Positions 54,284-63,168 of a stretch of DNA of 64,000 bases are shown here, piece after piece (within the stretch, counting starts at the first letter, position 1; the number at the start of each line of letters is the position of its first letter). Under the pieces are notes generated by a model. It did no database searches and was not told where the DNA came from. It saw only the letters and a program-made list of their open reading frames with translations. A program made the translations under genes and the position numbers. Source of the stretch: Taibaiella sp. (GTDB lineage: Bacteria > Bacteroidota > Bacteroidia > Chitinophagales > Chitinophagaceae); assembly GCA_013815385.1 (NCBI GenBank), contig JACDGL010000011.1:62001-126000 (forward strand). The letters are read 5' to 3'.

Positions 54284-54291
54284 TACATTTG
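54284..54291 (+). promoter_or_regulatory. -7 promoter box (TACATTTG) for the M13 peptidase gene
   Basis: Exact TAnnTTTG match 24 bases before the ATG at 54316. The TTG in the box is the start of the longest frame and is rejected. Confidence 0.45.
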
Positions 54292-54315
54292 CTTTCTTCT
54301 AAAATTAACCAAAAT

Positions 54316-56367
54316 ATGTTTTTGAAACAAACACTCATTGCCGGTGTGGCTGTGCTTGCACTGGCATCGTGCCAGCAGGCCGGCAACAAAACAGCCGACA
54401 ATAAACCTGCGCGTAAGCTGCTCGACCCGGCTAATATGGATACTACCGTAAAGCCCGGCGACGATTTCTTTATGTATGCCAATGGCGCATGGCTAAAGAA
54501 AAACCCCATACCAAAATCAGAAACGCGTTGGGGAAGTTTCAATGAACTACAGGAAAATAACTACAAGGCGCTGCACCTGATACTGGATGAAGCCGCAGCC
54601 AACAAAAATGCAGCTGCTGGCAGCAAAGAACAGAAGGTAGGCGATTTTTACCGTAGCGGTATGGATAGCGCTGCTATAGATAAGGCTGGCATTACACCGG
54701 TAAATGATATACTCAACAGGATCAATGCTGTAAAGGATGCTAATGGATTAATGGCAGAGATAGCGCTGGAACACACGCAGGGTCTCGACCAGGTATTCGG
54801 CTTTGGCGTATCACCTGATGATAAGAATGTAACTAAGGAAATATGCCAGTTCTATCAGGGTGGCCTCGGCATGCCCGATCGTGATTATTACTTTGATAAA
54901 GACGAACGTACTTCTAAAATACGTGATGCTTACCAGCAATACATCCCTAAGATGTTTGTGCTGATGGGCGAGGACAGCAACATGGCAAAAAAAGATGCTG
55001 CCGATGTTTACAAGCTGGAGACTTCACTTGCAGGCGCCTGCATGAAGCGTGTGGAAATGCGCGACCCTTACAAGGTGTATAACAAATTCACGCTCAATGG
55101 TATTGATAAGCAGACCCCTGGCATGGAATGGAAAACACTACTGGAAAATCTGCACGTAAAAGGGCAGGATACAATACTGGTGGGTATGCCTAAATTCTTC
55201 CAGGAATTAGCCAGGCAAATGAAGACCACTCCACTCGCAGTATGGAAAAAGTATCTTGATTTCCATGTAGTCAATAATTTGTCTTCTTATCTCAGCAGCA
55301 ATTTCGATCAGGCACATTTCGATTTTTATGGCAAAACAGTACGTGGCCAGCAGGAACAACGCCTCCGCTGGAAGCGTGTGATGAGTGTAGTAGACGGTTC
55401 AATAGGCGAATTGCTTGGACAGATGTATGTAGAAAAGAACTTCAAGCCTGAGGCCAAGCAACATATGCTGGAACTGGTAAATAACCTGCAGCAAACTTAT
55501 GCTGACCGTATACAGAAGCTTGATTGGATGAGCGACAGTACCAAGAAAAAAGCTTTGACCAAGCTGAATGGCTTCATGAAAAAAATTGGCTATCCTGATA
55601 AGTGGAAAGATTACAGCAGCGTGTCTATCGTTGGTAACGACTATGTAAAAAATATACTCGCTTCATCTCAGTTCGAATATAATTACAACCTTAATAAGCT
55701 GGGCAAGCCCGTAGATCGTGCAGAGTGGGGAATGACGCCGCCTACAGTTAATGCTTATTACAATCCTGCGTTTAATGAAATCGTTTTCCCTGCAGGTATC
55801 CTCCAGTATCCTTTCTTTGATTTCGATGCGGATGATGCTGTAAACTATGGTGGCATAGGGGCGGTGATAGGTCACGAAATGACGCATGGTTTTGATGACC
55901 AGGGTCGTTTGTACGACGCTGATGGCAACCTGCACAACTGGTGGAGCCCTGCCGATTCTTCACATTTTGTGCAGAAGGCAGATAAGGTAATAGACCAGTT
56001 CAATGCACTGATTGTAATAGATACCAACCATGCCAACGGCAGGCTTACAGAAGGTGAGAACCTTGCAGATCTTGGCGGTCTTAATATAGCTTACGAAGCA
56101 TTTAAGAAAACAAAGCAAGGACAAAGCAATGATAAGATCGATGGCTTCACTCCCGACCAGCGTTTCTTCCTGAGCTGGGCACAGGTATGGCGCGCCAATA
56201 CACGCCCGGAGGAAATAGCCTCCCGTCTCAAGACCGATCCACACTCACCAAGCCAGTTGCGTTGCAATGTACCCATCACTAATATGAAAGCATGGTACGA
56301 TGCATTTAGCATACCAGCTACTGCAAAATTATATCGCGCTGATAGCAGCCGCGCAAGAGTTTGGTAA
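54316..56367 (+). CDS. M13 family (neprilysin/PepO-type) metallopeptidase, lipoprotein
   Basis: 683 residues from the ATG at 54316. The start gives a lipoprotein signal with Cys19 in LALASCQ. Large alpha-helical M13_N domain (about 45-430) and the catalytic M13 domain with zinc motif HEMTH (520-524) and third ligand Glu581 in GENLADLGG; the substrate-binding NAYYNP motif lies earlier (about 478-483), and the C-terminal W. M13 enzymes are oligopeptidases that cut on the N-terminal side of hydrophobic residues; this one would act in the periplasm or at the outer membrane. It is followed by a strong terminator and stands alone. Confidence 0.95.
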   Translation: MFLKQTLIAGVAVLALASCQQAGNKTADNKPARKLLDPANMDTTVKPGDDFFMYANGAWLKKNPIPKSETRWGSFNELQENNYKALHLILDEAAANKNAAAGSKEQKVGDFYRSGMDSAAIDKAGITPVNDILNRINAVKDANGLMAEIALEHTQGLDQVFGFGVSPDDKNVTKEICQFYQGGLGMPDRDYYFDKDERTSKIRDAYQQYIPKMFVLMGEDSNMAKKDAADVYKLETSLAGACMKRVEMRDPYKVYNKFTLNGIDKQTPGMEWKTLLENLHVKGQDTILVGMPKFFQELARQMKTTPLAVWKKYLDFHVVNNLSSYLSSNFDQAHFDFYGKTVRGQQEQRLRWKRVMSVVDGSIGELLGQMYVEKNFKPEAKQHMLELVNNLQQTYADRIQKLDWMSDSTKKKALTKLNGFMKKIGYPDKWKDYSSVSIVGNDYVKNILASSQFEYNYNLNKLGKPVDRAEWGMTPPTVNAYYNPAFNEIVFPAGILQYPFFDFDADDAVNYGGIGAVIGHEMTHGFDDQGRLYDADGNLHNWWSPADSSHFVQKADKVIDQFNALIVIDTNHANGRLTEGENLADLGGLNIAYEAFKKTKQGQSNDKIDGFTPDQRFFLSWAQVWRANTRPEEIASRLKTDPHSPSQLRCNVPITNMKAWYDAFSIPATAKLYRADSSRARVW

Positions 56368-56386
56368 GCTGATCTCTTTTTAATAT

Positions 56387-56415
56387 AAAACCCCGGTCGT
56401 AAAGACCGGGGTTTT
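56387..56415. terminator. Terminator between the M13 peptidase and marC
   Basis: Stem AAAACCCCGGTC/GACCGGGGTTTT with a five-base loop, then T-rich. Serves both converging genes. Confidence 0.85.
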
Positions 56416-56460
56416 TATTTTTATATCCACTGGGACAAGCAAATCAAAACTCACAAACAC

Positions 56461-57051
56461 TTATATCACCTTAAACGCAATATTCCCCCTGAAAATCTTC
56501 ACCGCAATAGCTAATAGTATCACCCCGAAGAATTTACGAACTACAGATATTCCTGACGGCCCTAATAAACGCTCCAGGAGATTTACAGACCTAAGTGTGA
56601 GGAAAATAAAGACAAGGTTTATTAATATAGCTATAAGTATATTATAAGGATTGTATTCAGCTTTTAATGACATTACAGTTGTAAGCGTACCAGAGCCTGC
56701 TATTAAAGGAAAGGCGATGGGCACTACACTTCCAGTCTTTATATCCTTTTCGCTGCGGAAAAACTCAACTCCCAAAACCATTTCCAGGCCCAGTATAAAG
56801 ATGACTATTGAACCCGCTATTGCAAATGAATGGATATCAAGGCCCATGAAATTGAGCATCTGCTCGCCTACAAAAAAGAACAGCAGCATCAACCCACCCG
56901 ATACAAGTGTAGCCTGCGTTGCGCTTACATCACCCATCTTCTTTTTTAGTGATATTATAACGGGTAATGACCCTAATACATCGATGACTGCAAAAAGAGT
57001 AAAGCTGATCGTAACGATCTCTGAAAAATCTATTTTATTAAATCCTTTCAT
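56461..57051 (-). CDS. MarC family (UPF0056) membrane protein
   Basis: 196 residues with six membrane helices. Family phrases: FAVIDVLGSLPVIISL near the N-terminus, FAIAGSIVIFILGLEMVLG in the middle, and PLIAGSGTLTTVMSL. MarC was first named for its place beside marRAB in E. coli but is not involved in multidrug resistance; its role is unknown. ATG start; it faces pepT divergently across 55 bases. Confidence 0.9.
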   Translation of the reverse strand: MKGFNKIDFSEIVTISFTLFAVIDVLGSLPVIISLKKKMGDVSATQATLVSGGLMLLFFFVGEQMLNFMGLDIHSFAIAGSIVIFILGLEMVLGVEFFRSEKDIKTGSVVPIAFPLIAGSGTLTTVMSLKAEYNPYNILIAILINLVFIFLTLRSVNLLERLLGPSGISVVRKFFGVILLAIAVKIFRGNIAFKVI

Positions 57052-57080
57052 ATAGCTAAGGTACTATACATAATGATTAT

Positions 57081-57088
57081 TATTTTTG
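57081..57088 (+). promoter_or_regulatory. -7 promoter box (TATTTTTG) for pepT
   Basis: Exact TAnnTTTG match 18 bases before the ATG at 57107. Its TTG would start the longest frame and is rejected. Confidence 0.4.
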
Positions 57089-57106
57089 CACCCACAACTC
57101 ACATAC

Positions 57107-58357
57107 ATGTCCATACCTGGTTATAAACATACTGCCGCAGATCGTTTTATAAATTATGTACAGGTAGATACGCAAAGCGACCCTGCATCTACTACCCAGC
57201 CTACTACCATGAAGCAAAAAGACCTGAGTAGTATACTGGTTAAGGAATTGATAGCGATAGGCCTGGCCGATGCCGAGCTGGATGAGCATGGCTATGTATA
57301 TGCCACTATTCCTGCTACATCTGCAAAAGAAGTTCCTGTATTGTGTTTTTGCTCGCATGTAGATACCGCGCCCGACTGTAGTGGTACAGGAGTAAAACCC
57401 GTGCTGCATATGCAGTACAAAGGACAGGATATTGTACTTCCGGATGACCCGACTGTAGTGATAAGCACTAAGAACCATCCTTATCTGAAAGAGCGAATAG
57501 GTGATGATATTATTACTGCATCCGGCACTACATTGCTGGGAGCAGATGATAAGGCAGGGGTAGCCATTATTATGGATCTTGCACAGTATATGATACAGCA
57601 TCCTGAAATACCGCATGGTAAAATAAGGGTACTCTTCACCCCCGATGAGGAAGTAGGCCGGGGGGTGGTAAAGGTGGATATGCAAAAGCTGGGGGCGCAC
57701 TACGGGTATACACTAGATGGGGGCGAGCGCGGGCACCTGGAGGGCGAAACATTTTCAGCTGATGCTGTAACGGTAACATTTAATGGGGTAAGCGCGCACC
57801 CTGGCTACGCAAAACACAAAATGGTAAGTGCTATAAAGGCGGCTTCCACATTTGTAGATATGCTGCCAAAAAACGAATGGGGGCCCGAAACTACAGAAGG
57901 TATGCAAGGCTTTGTCCATCCTGTGCGTATAGAAGGTGGCATTGAAAAAACGGTTGTCCAGTTCATTATCCGTTCTTTCGATACGCCCACACTGCCGCAA
58001 TATGAGCAGCGCCTCAAGGGATTGCTCGACAAAACTCTTATACTTTATCCTGGTATGCAGGCCGAGTTCGTGATACAGGAACAGTATCGCAATATGAAGG
58101 AAATTTTAGACAAGGAGCCGCAGGTGATGGCTTATGCCGAAGAGGCATATATCCGTGCAGGCTTGCAACCTAAGAAAATGAGCATACGTGGTGGCACCGA
58201 TGGCTCGCGCCTCTCTTTTATGGGATTACCATGTCCTAATATCTTCACCGGCGAGATGGGTATCCATTCCAAACAAGAATATGTAAGCGTACAGGATATG
58301 GAAAAAGCAGTAGAAACACTGGCCCACCTGGCACAGGTTTGGGAAATGCATAGCTAA
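57107..58357 (+). CDS. pepT: Peptidase T (tripeptide aminopeptidase)
   Basis: 416 residues from the ATG at 57107. It is an M20B zinc exopeptidase that cuts the N-terminal residue from tripeptides in the cytosol. Zinc and catalytic residues are in CSHVDTAPD, GADDKAG, TPDEEVGRG and the late HSKQEYVS. The dimerisation insert begins FNGVSAHPGYAKHKM. Length equals E. coli PepT (408). ATG start; the TTG-started form would add seven residues from the promoter region. Downstream is the DUF1573-UbiA-dapB unit with a 41-base gap. Confidence 0.95.
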   Translation: MSIPGYKHTAADRFINYVQVDTQSDPASTTQPTTMKQKDLSSILVKELIAIGLADAELDEHGYVYATIPATSAKEVPVLCFCSHVDTAPDCSGTGVKPVLHMQYKGQDIVLPDDPTVVISTKNHPYLKERIGDDIITASGTTLLGADDKAGVAIIMDLAQYMIQHPEIPHGKIRVLFTPDEEVGRGVVKVDMQKLGAHYGYTLDGGERGHLEGETFSADAVTVTFNGVSAHPGYAKHKMVSAIKAASTFVDMLPKNEWGPETTEGMQGFVHPVRIEGGIEKTVVQFIIRSFDTPTLPQYEQRLKGLLDKTLILYPGMQAEFVIQEQYRNMKEILDKEPQVMAYAEEAYIRAGLQPKKMSIRGGTDGSRLSFMGLPCPNIFTGEMGIHSKQEYVSVQDMEKAVETLAHLAQVWEMHS

Positions 58358-58398
58358 TGAACTATATAACTTATATTTGGCCATCATAAAAAACAGAT

Positions 58399-58941
58399 AT
58401 GAATAGGACACTATACACTGTACTACTAACAATACTTGCATTATCAGTTTTTGTTATTGCGTTGGTAGAACTTAGTGGCGTTAGCAACACTGCCATAGTC
58501 AACAGGTATAGGTATGGCTATAACGAACCATATTATCCCTACTATCAGAACGGTAATAATTCTCATGGCTATAATCCCCATTCTACGTTGACACTCGATA
58601 AGGAGGAGGATATATCCAATCTTCCTAAAACGAAAATGGAATTCTACCAGACGCGCTATAATTTCGGAACAATAACAGAAGGCGATGTGGTGAAACACGC
58701 TTTTCATTTTAAGAATGTTGGCGTAAATCCTTTGGTGATAGGCCGCGCCGATGTATCCTGCGGATGTACTGTCCCTACTTATTCTAAAGTACCTATACCG
58801 CCCGGCGGTGAGGGAGAAGTTACCATCCAGTATAATAGCGCTGGCCATAGTGGTCATCAGCAGAAAAATGTACTCATTCACTCAAATTCTCAACGCGAAT
58901 CTGTGTCAATAGGTTTTGATGCGGATGTGATACCTAAATGA
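58399..58941 (+). CDS. DUF1573-domain envelope protein
   Basis: 180 residues. One N-terminal membrane segment (about 5-25) acts as anchor or signal; then a Tyr/Asn-rich stretch (about 35-65) and a C-terminal immunoglobulin-like DUF1573 domain (about 80-178) with YNFGTITEGDVVKHAFHFKN, the typical SCGCT Cys pair and IPPGGEGEVTIQYNSAGHSG. The role of DUF1573 proteins is unknown; they are abundant in Bacteroidota envelopes. Its stop overlaps the start of the UbiA gene (ATGA), suggesting coupled translation although the two functions look unrelated. Confidence 0.85.
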   Translation: MNRTLYTVLLTILALSVFVIALVELSGVSNTAIVNRYRYGYNEPYYPYYQNGNNSHGYNPHSTLTLDKEEDISNLPKTKMEFYQTRYNFGTITEGDVVKHAFHFKNVGVNPLVIGRADVSCGCTVPTYSKVPIPPGGEGEVTIQYNSAGHSGHQQKNVLIHSNSQRESVSIGFDADVIPK

Positions 58942-59819
58942 GCATAGGCCAGTTAACAATTACAGGCAGGATCAAAAATTATTTGTCGCTGATAAAATTC
59001 AGCCATACTGTTTTTGCATTACCATTTGCGTTTATAGGCTTTACTTTAGCTGTCGCCTATGAGCAAAAAACTTTTCAGTGGCTTTTATTGGTAAAGATGC
59101 TGCTATGTATGGTCTTTGCAAGAAGTGCAGCCATGTCTTTTAATCGCTATCTCGACAGGCGCTTTGATGCAATGAATCCCCGAACCGCTAAAAGGGAAAT
59201 ACCAGCAGGTATCATCACGCCGGGCAATGCCTTGCTGTTCACCATTATTAATTCAATACTATTCGTTGGCACCACATGGTTCATTAATCCATTGTGTTTT
59301 TATCTTTCATTTGTCGCCCTTTTCATTATCCTGTTTTATAGCTATACAAAGCGCATCACAGCGCTTTGTCATATAGTGCTGGGTATTGGCTTGTCTTTAT
59401 CACCAATCGGGGCTTACCTCGCGGTAACCAACTACTTTTCCATCTTACCATTACTGTTTTCTTTTTCTGTGCTTACTTGGGTTTCCGGTTTTGATATTAT
59501 CTATGCCCTGCAGGATGAAGAATTTGACAAAGGCCAGCAGCTGCACTCAATACCTGCTGCGCTGGGCCCTGCACGGGCACTTGCAGTATCTGTTATATTG
59601 CATTTGCTTTCTGCCTCTTTTGTTATAGCGGCAGGCATTCTTGGGCAGTTCAATTGGCTGTACTGGGTGGGTGCCCTATTTTATATAAGTATGCTTACCT
59701 ACCAGCACCTGTTGGTAAAGCCAAACGATCTTAGCAAGGTCAATATTGCATTTGCAAATACTAATGGTATAGCCAGTGTAGTGTTTGCCGCATGTACTAT
59801 ACTTTCTTTATTATTATAA
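58938..59819 (+). CDS. UbiA-like polyprenyltransferase (probably MqnP type, menaquinone synthesis)
   Basis: 293 residues, eight to nine membrane helices. UbiA-superfamily enzymes transfer a polyprenyl chain to an aromatic acceptor. The first Asp-rich motif is in FNRYLDRRFDAMNPRTAKRE and the second in YALQDEEFDKG. The strong ALPFAFIGF start and RTAKREIPAG are typical of the UbiA-like proteins in organisms that use the futalosine route (MqnP), where Bacteroidota often have them; a 4-hydroxybenzoate acceptor is unlikely without ubiquinone. No other menaquinone gene is adjacent. ATG start overlaps the DUF1573 stop. Confidence 0.88.
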   Translation: MSIGQLTITGRIKNYLSLIKFSHTVFALPFAFIGFTLAVAYEQKTFQWLLLVKMLLCMVFARSAAMSFNRYLDRRFDAMNPRTAKREIPAGIITPGNALLFTIINSILFVGTTWFINPLCFYLSFVALFIILFYSYTKRITALCHIVLGIGLSLSPIGAYLAVTNYFSILPLLFSFSVLTWVSGFDIIYALQDEEFDKGQQLHSIPAALGPARALAVSVILHLLSASFVIAAGILGQFNWLYWVGALFYISMLTYQHLLVKPNDLSKVNIAFANTNGIASVVFAACTILSLLL

Positions 59820-59829
59820 TCTTCACATT

Positions 59830-60552
59830 ATGCGTATTGCACTGGTAGGATATGGCAAAATGGGACACGCAATAGAACGGATTGCCATCGCAAGGGGTCA
59901 TGAAATCGTTTTGCGTATCACTAGTGGTAATAAAGAAGAGATGAACATTGAGAATATGCAACTGGCTGATGCAGCAATAGAGTTTACCAACCCAGCTGCT
60001 GCAAAGGAAAATGTTTTAAAGTGTCTTGATGCTGGCATTGCAGTAGTGTGTGGTACTACAGGATGGAATAATGAGGTTGAGGAAGCGCAAAAAAGGGCGC
60101 TGCAAAAAAACACTTCCTTCCTGCAGACATCCAACTTTAGTATAGGTGTCAATATATTCTTTGAGGTCAATAAGCTGCTGGCTTCCCTCATGAACAGGCA
60201 GCCTGATTACGACGTGAAAATTGAAGAGACCCACCACGTACATAAGAAAGATGCCCCCAGTGGCACGGCTATAACTATAGCAGAACAGATAATAGCTGAT
60301 CTGGAAAGAAAACAAACATGGGGAAACAGCGCTGCAACATACCCCGGTGAAATAGCAATAACGGCCTACCGTGAAGAGGATGTACCCGGCACCCACCTTG
60401 TAAAGTATTCGTCAACTATAGATGATATCGAGATCGTACACACCGCCCACAACCGCGATGGATTTGCATTAGGGGCTGTACTTGCAGCCGAATATATTGC
60501 CGGACGCAGGGGTATTTTTACAATGCAGGATGTATTGGGAATAAATCATTAG
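59830..60552 (+). CDS. dapB: 4-hydroxy-tetrahydrodipicolinate reductase
   Basis: 240 residues from the ATG at 59830. It reduces 4-hydroxy-tetrahydrodipicolinate in lysine and diaminopimelate synthesis. NAD(P)H motif GYGKMGHAIE at the N-terminus (7-16), the signature EETHHVHKKDAPSGTA and GTHLVKYSS. Length is slightly short, as is usual in Bacteroidota. The longer frame from TTG 59785 overlaps the UbiA gene and adds residues unlike the family, so it is rejected. It lies 10 bases after the UbiA stop; lspA and murein-related genes are elsewhere. Confidence 0.95.
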   Translation: MRIALVGYGKMGHAIERIAIARGHEIVLRITSGNKEEMNIENMQLADAAIEFTNPAAAKENVLKCLDAGIAVVCGTTGWNNEVEEAQKRALQKNTSFLQTSNFSIGVNIFFEVNKLLASLMNRQPDYDVKIEETHHVHKKDAPSGTAITIAEQIIADLERKQTWGNSAATYPGEIAITAYREEDVPGTHLVKYSSTIDDIEIVHTAHNRDGFALGAVLAAEYIAGRRGIFTMQDVLGINH

Positions 60553-60557
60553 TAGAC

Positions 60558-61460
60558 CTATCGGGTCAGCACGCGGAACACGTCTTCCAGCGATTGTATA
60601 TCTGCCTGCATGGAGCTGATATTAAGGTCATTTTTCAAGGCCCATTGCATCACTTCCTTCCGTAGCTCTTCAGGGCGTTTGGTATAAAGCTTCCAGCGTT
60701 TCTGTCCCATATTTTCATACCGGTCAGCATACTGCAGTTCTTTAATAAGTGACTCGTTTATATCGCTCTCCAGGGTTACGGTCAGGGTTCCTTCTGCTTG
60801 TATCTGCTGCAGTTTATTTATTGAATCATCTGCGGCTATTTTTCCGTTATTTATAATAATGGCCCTGCTGCACATTGCCTGCACTTCCTGCATGATATGG
60901 GTAGAGAGGAGCACTGTTTTTTGAGCGCCTATCGTTTTTATCAGTTCTCTTATCTCAATGATCTGGTTAGGGTCCAGGCCCGATGTTGGTTCATCCAGTA
61001 TCAGCACCTCAGGGTCATGCAGCATAGCCTGTGAGAGCCCTACACGTTGTTTGTAACCTTTAGATAGTGTACCTATCTTCTTATGCGATTCCTTGCCCAA
61101 TCCCGTCATGCTGATCATTTCTTCAATACGCGCATTAGGATCAGGTAGCTTATGGATACCTGCAGTGAAAGAAAGATATTCCCTTACATACATATCATAG
61201 TATAGGGGGTTAGCCTCCGGCAGATACCCTACTCTTTTACGCACTTCCATTGGTTGCTGCTGCACATCAAATCCACACACTATGGCTGTACCCTCCGTAG
61301 GCGGCAGGTATCCCGTTATCATCTTCATGGTAGTCGATTTTCCCGCCCCATTAGGCCCCAGGAAACCAACTATCTCCCCTTTACCAAGTTGAAAAGATAT
61401 ATTATCAACAGCCTTTTGTTCCCCGTATATTTTGGTAAGGCCTGCTACACTGATAGACAT
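60558..61460 (-). CDS. gldA: GldA-like ABC transporter ATP-binding protein
   Basis: 300 residues. The nucleotide-binding domain has Walker A GPNGAGKS (35-42), the Q-loop region, signature LSKGYKQR, Walker B VLILDEPTSGLDP and the H-loop LLSTHIMQEV. The match to GldA is judged by family phrases: VGYLPEANPLYYDMYVREYLSF, GKESHKKIGTLSKGYKQRVGLSQAMLHDPEVLILDEP. GldA with GldF/GldG forms an ABC transporter needed for gliding in some Flavobacteria; no gldFG lies in the window, so it may serve another exporter. C-terminal 75 residues are a family-typical tail. Faces dapB tail to tail. Confidence 0.85.
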   Translation of the reverse strand: MSISVAGLTKIYGEQKAVDNISFQLGKGEIVGFLGPNGAGKSTTMKMITGYLPPTEGTAIVCGFDVQQQPMEVRKRVGYLPEANPLYYDMYVREYLSFTAGIHKLPDPNARIEEMISMTGLGKESHKKIGTLSKGYKQRVGLSQAMLHDPEVLILDEPTSGLDPNQIIEIRELIKTIGAQKTVLLSTHIMQEVQAMCSRAIIINNGKIAADDSINKLQQIQAEGTLTVTLESDINESLIKELQYADRYENMGQKRWKLYTKRPEELRKEVMQWALKNDLNISSMQADIQSLEDVFRVLTR

Positions 61461-61499
61461 ACTGTAAAGCTACTTGTTATATAGTGTACTATAAAAAAA

Positions 61500-61517
61500 T
61501 GCCGGGCTGGCCCGGCA
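61500..61517 (-). terminator. Terminator after the EGF-like lipoprotein gene
   Basis: Perfect 8-bp palindrome TGCCGGGC/GCCCGGCA with a two-base loop, A-run on the plus side and T-run on the minus side. Confidence 0.75.
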
Positions 61518-61541
61518 AAAAATAATGTTATAGAAAATTAA

Positions 61542-62051
61542 TTACTTTTTGGTACCGTAAAAGTTACAAACGGTTTTAATAGTAATATTCTGAACATGGT
61601 CATTTGTATACACCTGGCTGTATACTACCAGCTTATTGCCATTTTCCAGTGTTACAGTAAGGTGCCTGGAATAGTCATTAACGATATAATCATTTACCAA
61701 TATATTACTGCCGCTTATAGTACCGTATAGTGTATCATGATAGTAGCTGCGTGCTATACCCATGGTAAGTGGTGCGCTTTGCAAAAACACAGTAGCTGTA
61801 TCATGGATGCTGGGTGTTTGGTCGCAGGCTGTATTGCCATAATAAGTACCTACAAACTTAGTAGAGCTTTGCTGGTCACACACAGTCCCTTCATAACCTG
61901 TTGGGCAATTGCAAAAACCATTGGCGCATGAGCCCCCGTTCATACAATTAACAGTCGAACATTGGTCTGGCTGGCAGGATGTAGATAAAACAACAGACGC
62001 CACAGCAAAGAAAGCGAATACAGTAAGGAGCGATTGTTTCCAAAACTTCAT
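61542..62051 (-). CDS. Lipoprotein with one EGF-like domain
   Basis: 169 residues. Lipobox with Cys near 27 (STSC) follows the signal. One EGF-like module (about 31-60) with six Cys in the classic order, incl. NCMNGGSCANGFCNCPTGYEG, then a beta-rich domain of about 100 residues with three more loosely placed Cys. EGF-like domains in Bacteroidota lipoproteins are common in Chitinophagaceae and of unknown role, possibly cell-surface binding. Monocistronic, ending in a strong terminator. Confidence 0.82.
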   Translation of the reverse strand: MKFWKQSLLTVFAFFAVASVVLSTSCQPDQCSTVNCMNGGSCANGFCNCPTGYEGTVCDQQSSTKFVGTYYGNTACDQTPSIHDTATVFLQSAPLTMGIARSYYHDTLYGTISGSNILVNDYIVNDYSRHLTVTLENGNKLVVYSQVYTNDHVQNITIKTVCNFYGTKK

Positions 62052-62115
62052 GCTAATGAATTATTTATGCCAAAATACAAAAAAACTTTACGTTTTATAG
62101 CAAAGACGAAAAAAA

Positions 62116-63150
62116 TTACTCTTTAAAGGCATTCCAGCCCTGCGCTGTGAGTGCATGCTTCTTGCCGCTTCGGGTAATGATATTGCTGCCTTCCGTAGTT
62201 TCTGCCATATATCCGATAACCGTAATATTGCTATTCTTAGCTATCTTTTCATATTCCTCCTGCTTCACGGTAAACAACAGCTCATAATCTTCCCCGCCGC
62301 TCAGTGCGCACGCCGTAGGATCGATATTGAATTCAAATGCCATTTCACGTGTTTCTGCATGTATCGGTATTTTATCCTCATACAGCACACAGCCGGTATG
62401 GCTGCGGGTACATAAGTGAAGTATCTCCGAGCTAAGTCCATCGCTTACATCTATCATAGAAGTAGGCATTATATCATTTTCCTGTAGCCAGGTTACAATA
62501 TCAGCACGTGGTTCCGGCTTCAGTATCCGTCCTATTATATAAGAGCGGTTCTCAAGGTCTGGCTGTACCTGGGGGGTTTCCATGAATATCTTTTTCTCCC
62601 TTTCCAGCAGTTGCAACCCAACATATGCAGCGCCTAAGTCGCCCGATACGCAAAGCAGGTCGTTAGGCTTAGCCCCATCGCGGGTCACAAACTTTCCCGG
62701 TGCCACCTCACCTATCGCTGTAATGCTGATAACAAATCCTTTATGAGATGTGGTGGTATCGCCGCCTATCAGGTCTACATTGTACTGGCTGCACGCAGCA
62801 TAGATGCCATCGTAAAATTCATCAAGCGCTTCCACCGAAAATCGGTTGGAGATACCAATGCTTACTGTAATGTGCGTTGGCGTAGCCATCATAGCGCATA
62901 TATCTGATAGGTTCACAGCCACTGCTTTATAGCCGAGATGCTTCAGCGGCATGTACATAAGGTCAAAATGCACCCCTTCCAGCAACAGGTCCGTGGAAAT
63001 AACTGTCTGTCGGCCAAAATTATCCACAACAGCGGCATCATCACCTACACTTAGCAAGGTACCCGCCTGCATTGTTTCATTATTCCTTGTCAGATGGTCT
63101 ATCAGGCCAAATTCGCCAAGTGAAGCGATCTCTGTACGGTGTTCCTCCAT
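62116..63150 (-). CDS. thiL: Thiamine-monophosphate kinase
   Basis: 344 residues, PurM-like fold. It phosphorylates thiamine phosphate to thiamine pyrophosphate. The N-terminal GEFGLIDHL, SVGDDAAVV (metal-binding Asp pair), VSTDLLLEGVHFD, AVNLSDICAMMATP (metal site), GGDTTTSH and the C-terminal IDVSDGLSSEI with YELLF are all present. Length fits the family. It lies 18 bases downstream of the inositol monophosphatase gene on the same strand, so they share a transcript. No TPP riboswitch was seen near it. Confidence 0.95.
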   Translation of the reverse strand: MEEHRTEIASLGEFGLIDHLTRNNETMQAGTLLSVGDDAAVVDNFGRQTVISTDLLLEGVHFDLMYMPLKHLGYKAVAVNLSDICAMMATPTHITVSIGISNRFSVEALDEFYDGIYAACSQYNVDLIGGDTTTSHKGFVISITAIGEVAPGKFVTRDGAKPNDLLCVSGDLGAAYVGLQLLEREKKIFMETPQVQPDLENRSYIIGRILKPEPRADIVTWLQENDIMPTSMIDVSDGLSSEILHLCTRSHTGCVLYEDKIPIHAETREMAFEFNIDPTACALSGGEDYELLFTVKQEEYEKIAKNSNITVIGYMAETTEGSNIITRSGKKHALTAQGWNAFKE

Positions 63151-63168
63151 AGATATTTGTAATATTTT

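Noticed and set aside
57660-57665. G6 run in pepT as a phase-variation tract
   Set aside because: Short, inside a conserved GRG motif of a cytosolic enzyme, and within chance expectation.
62052-62115. TPP riboswitch near thiL
   Set aside because: The region is downstream of thiL, only 64 bases long, and has no conserved TPP-aptamer motif; thiL is preceded directly by another gene of its operon.
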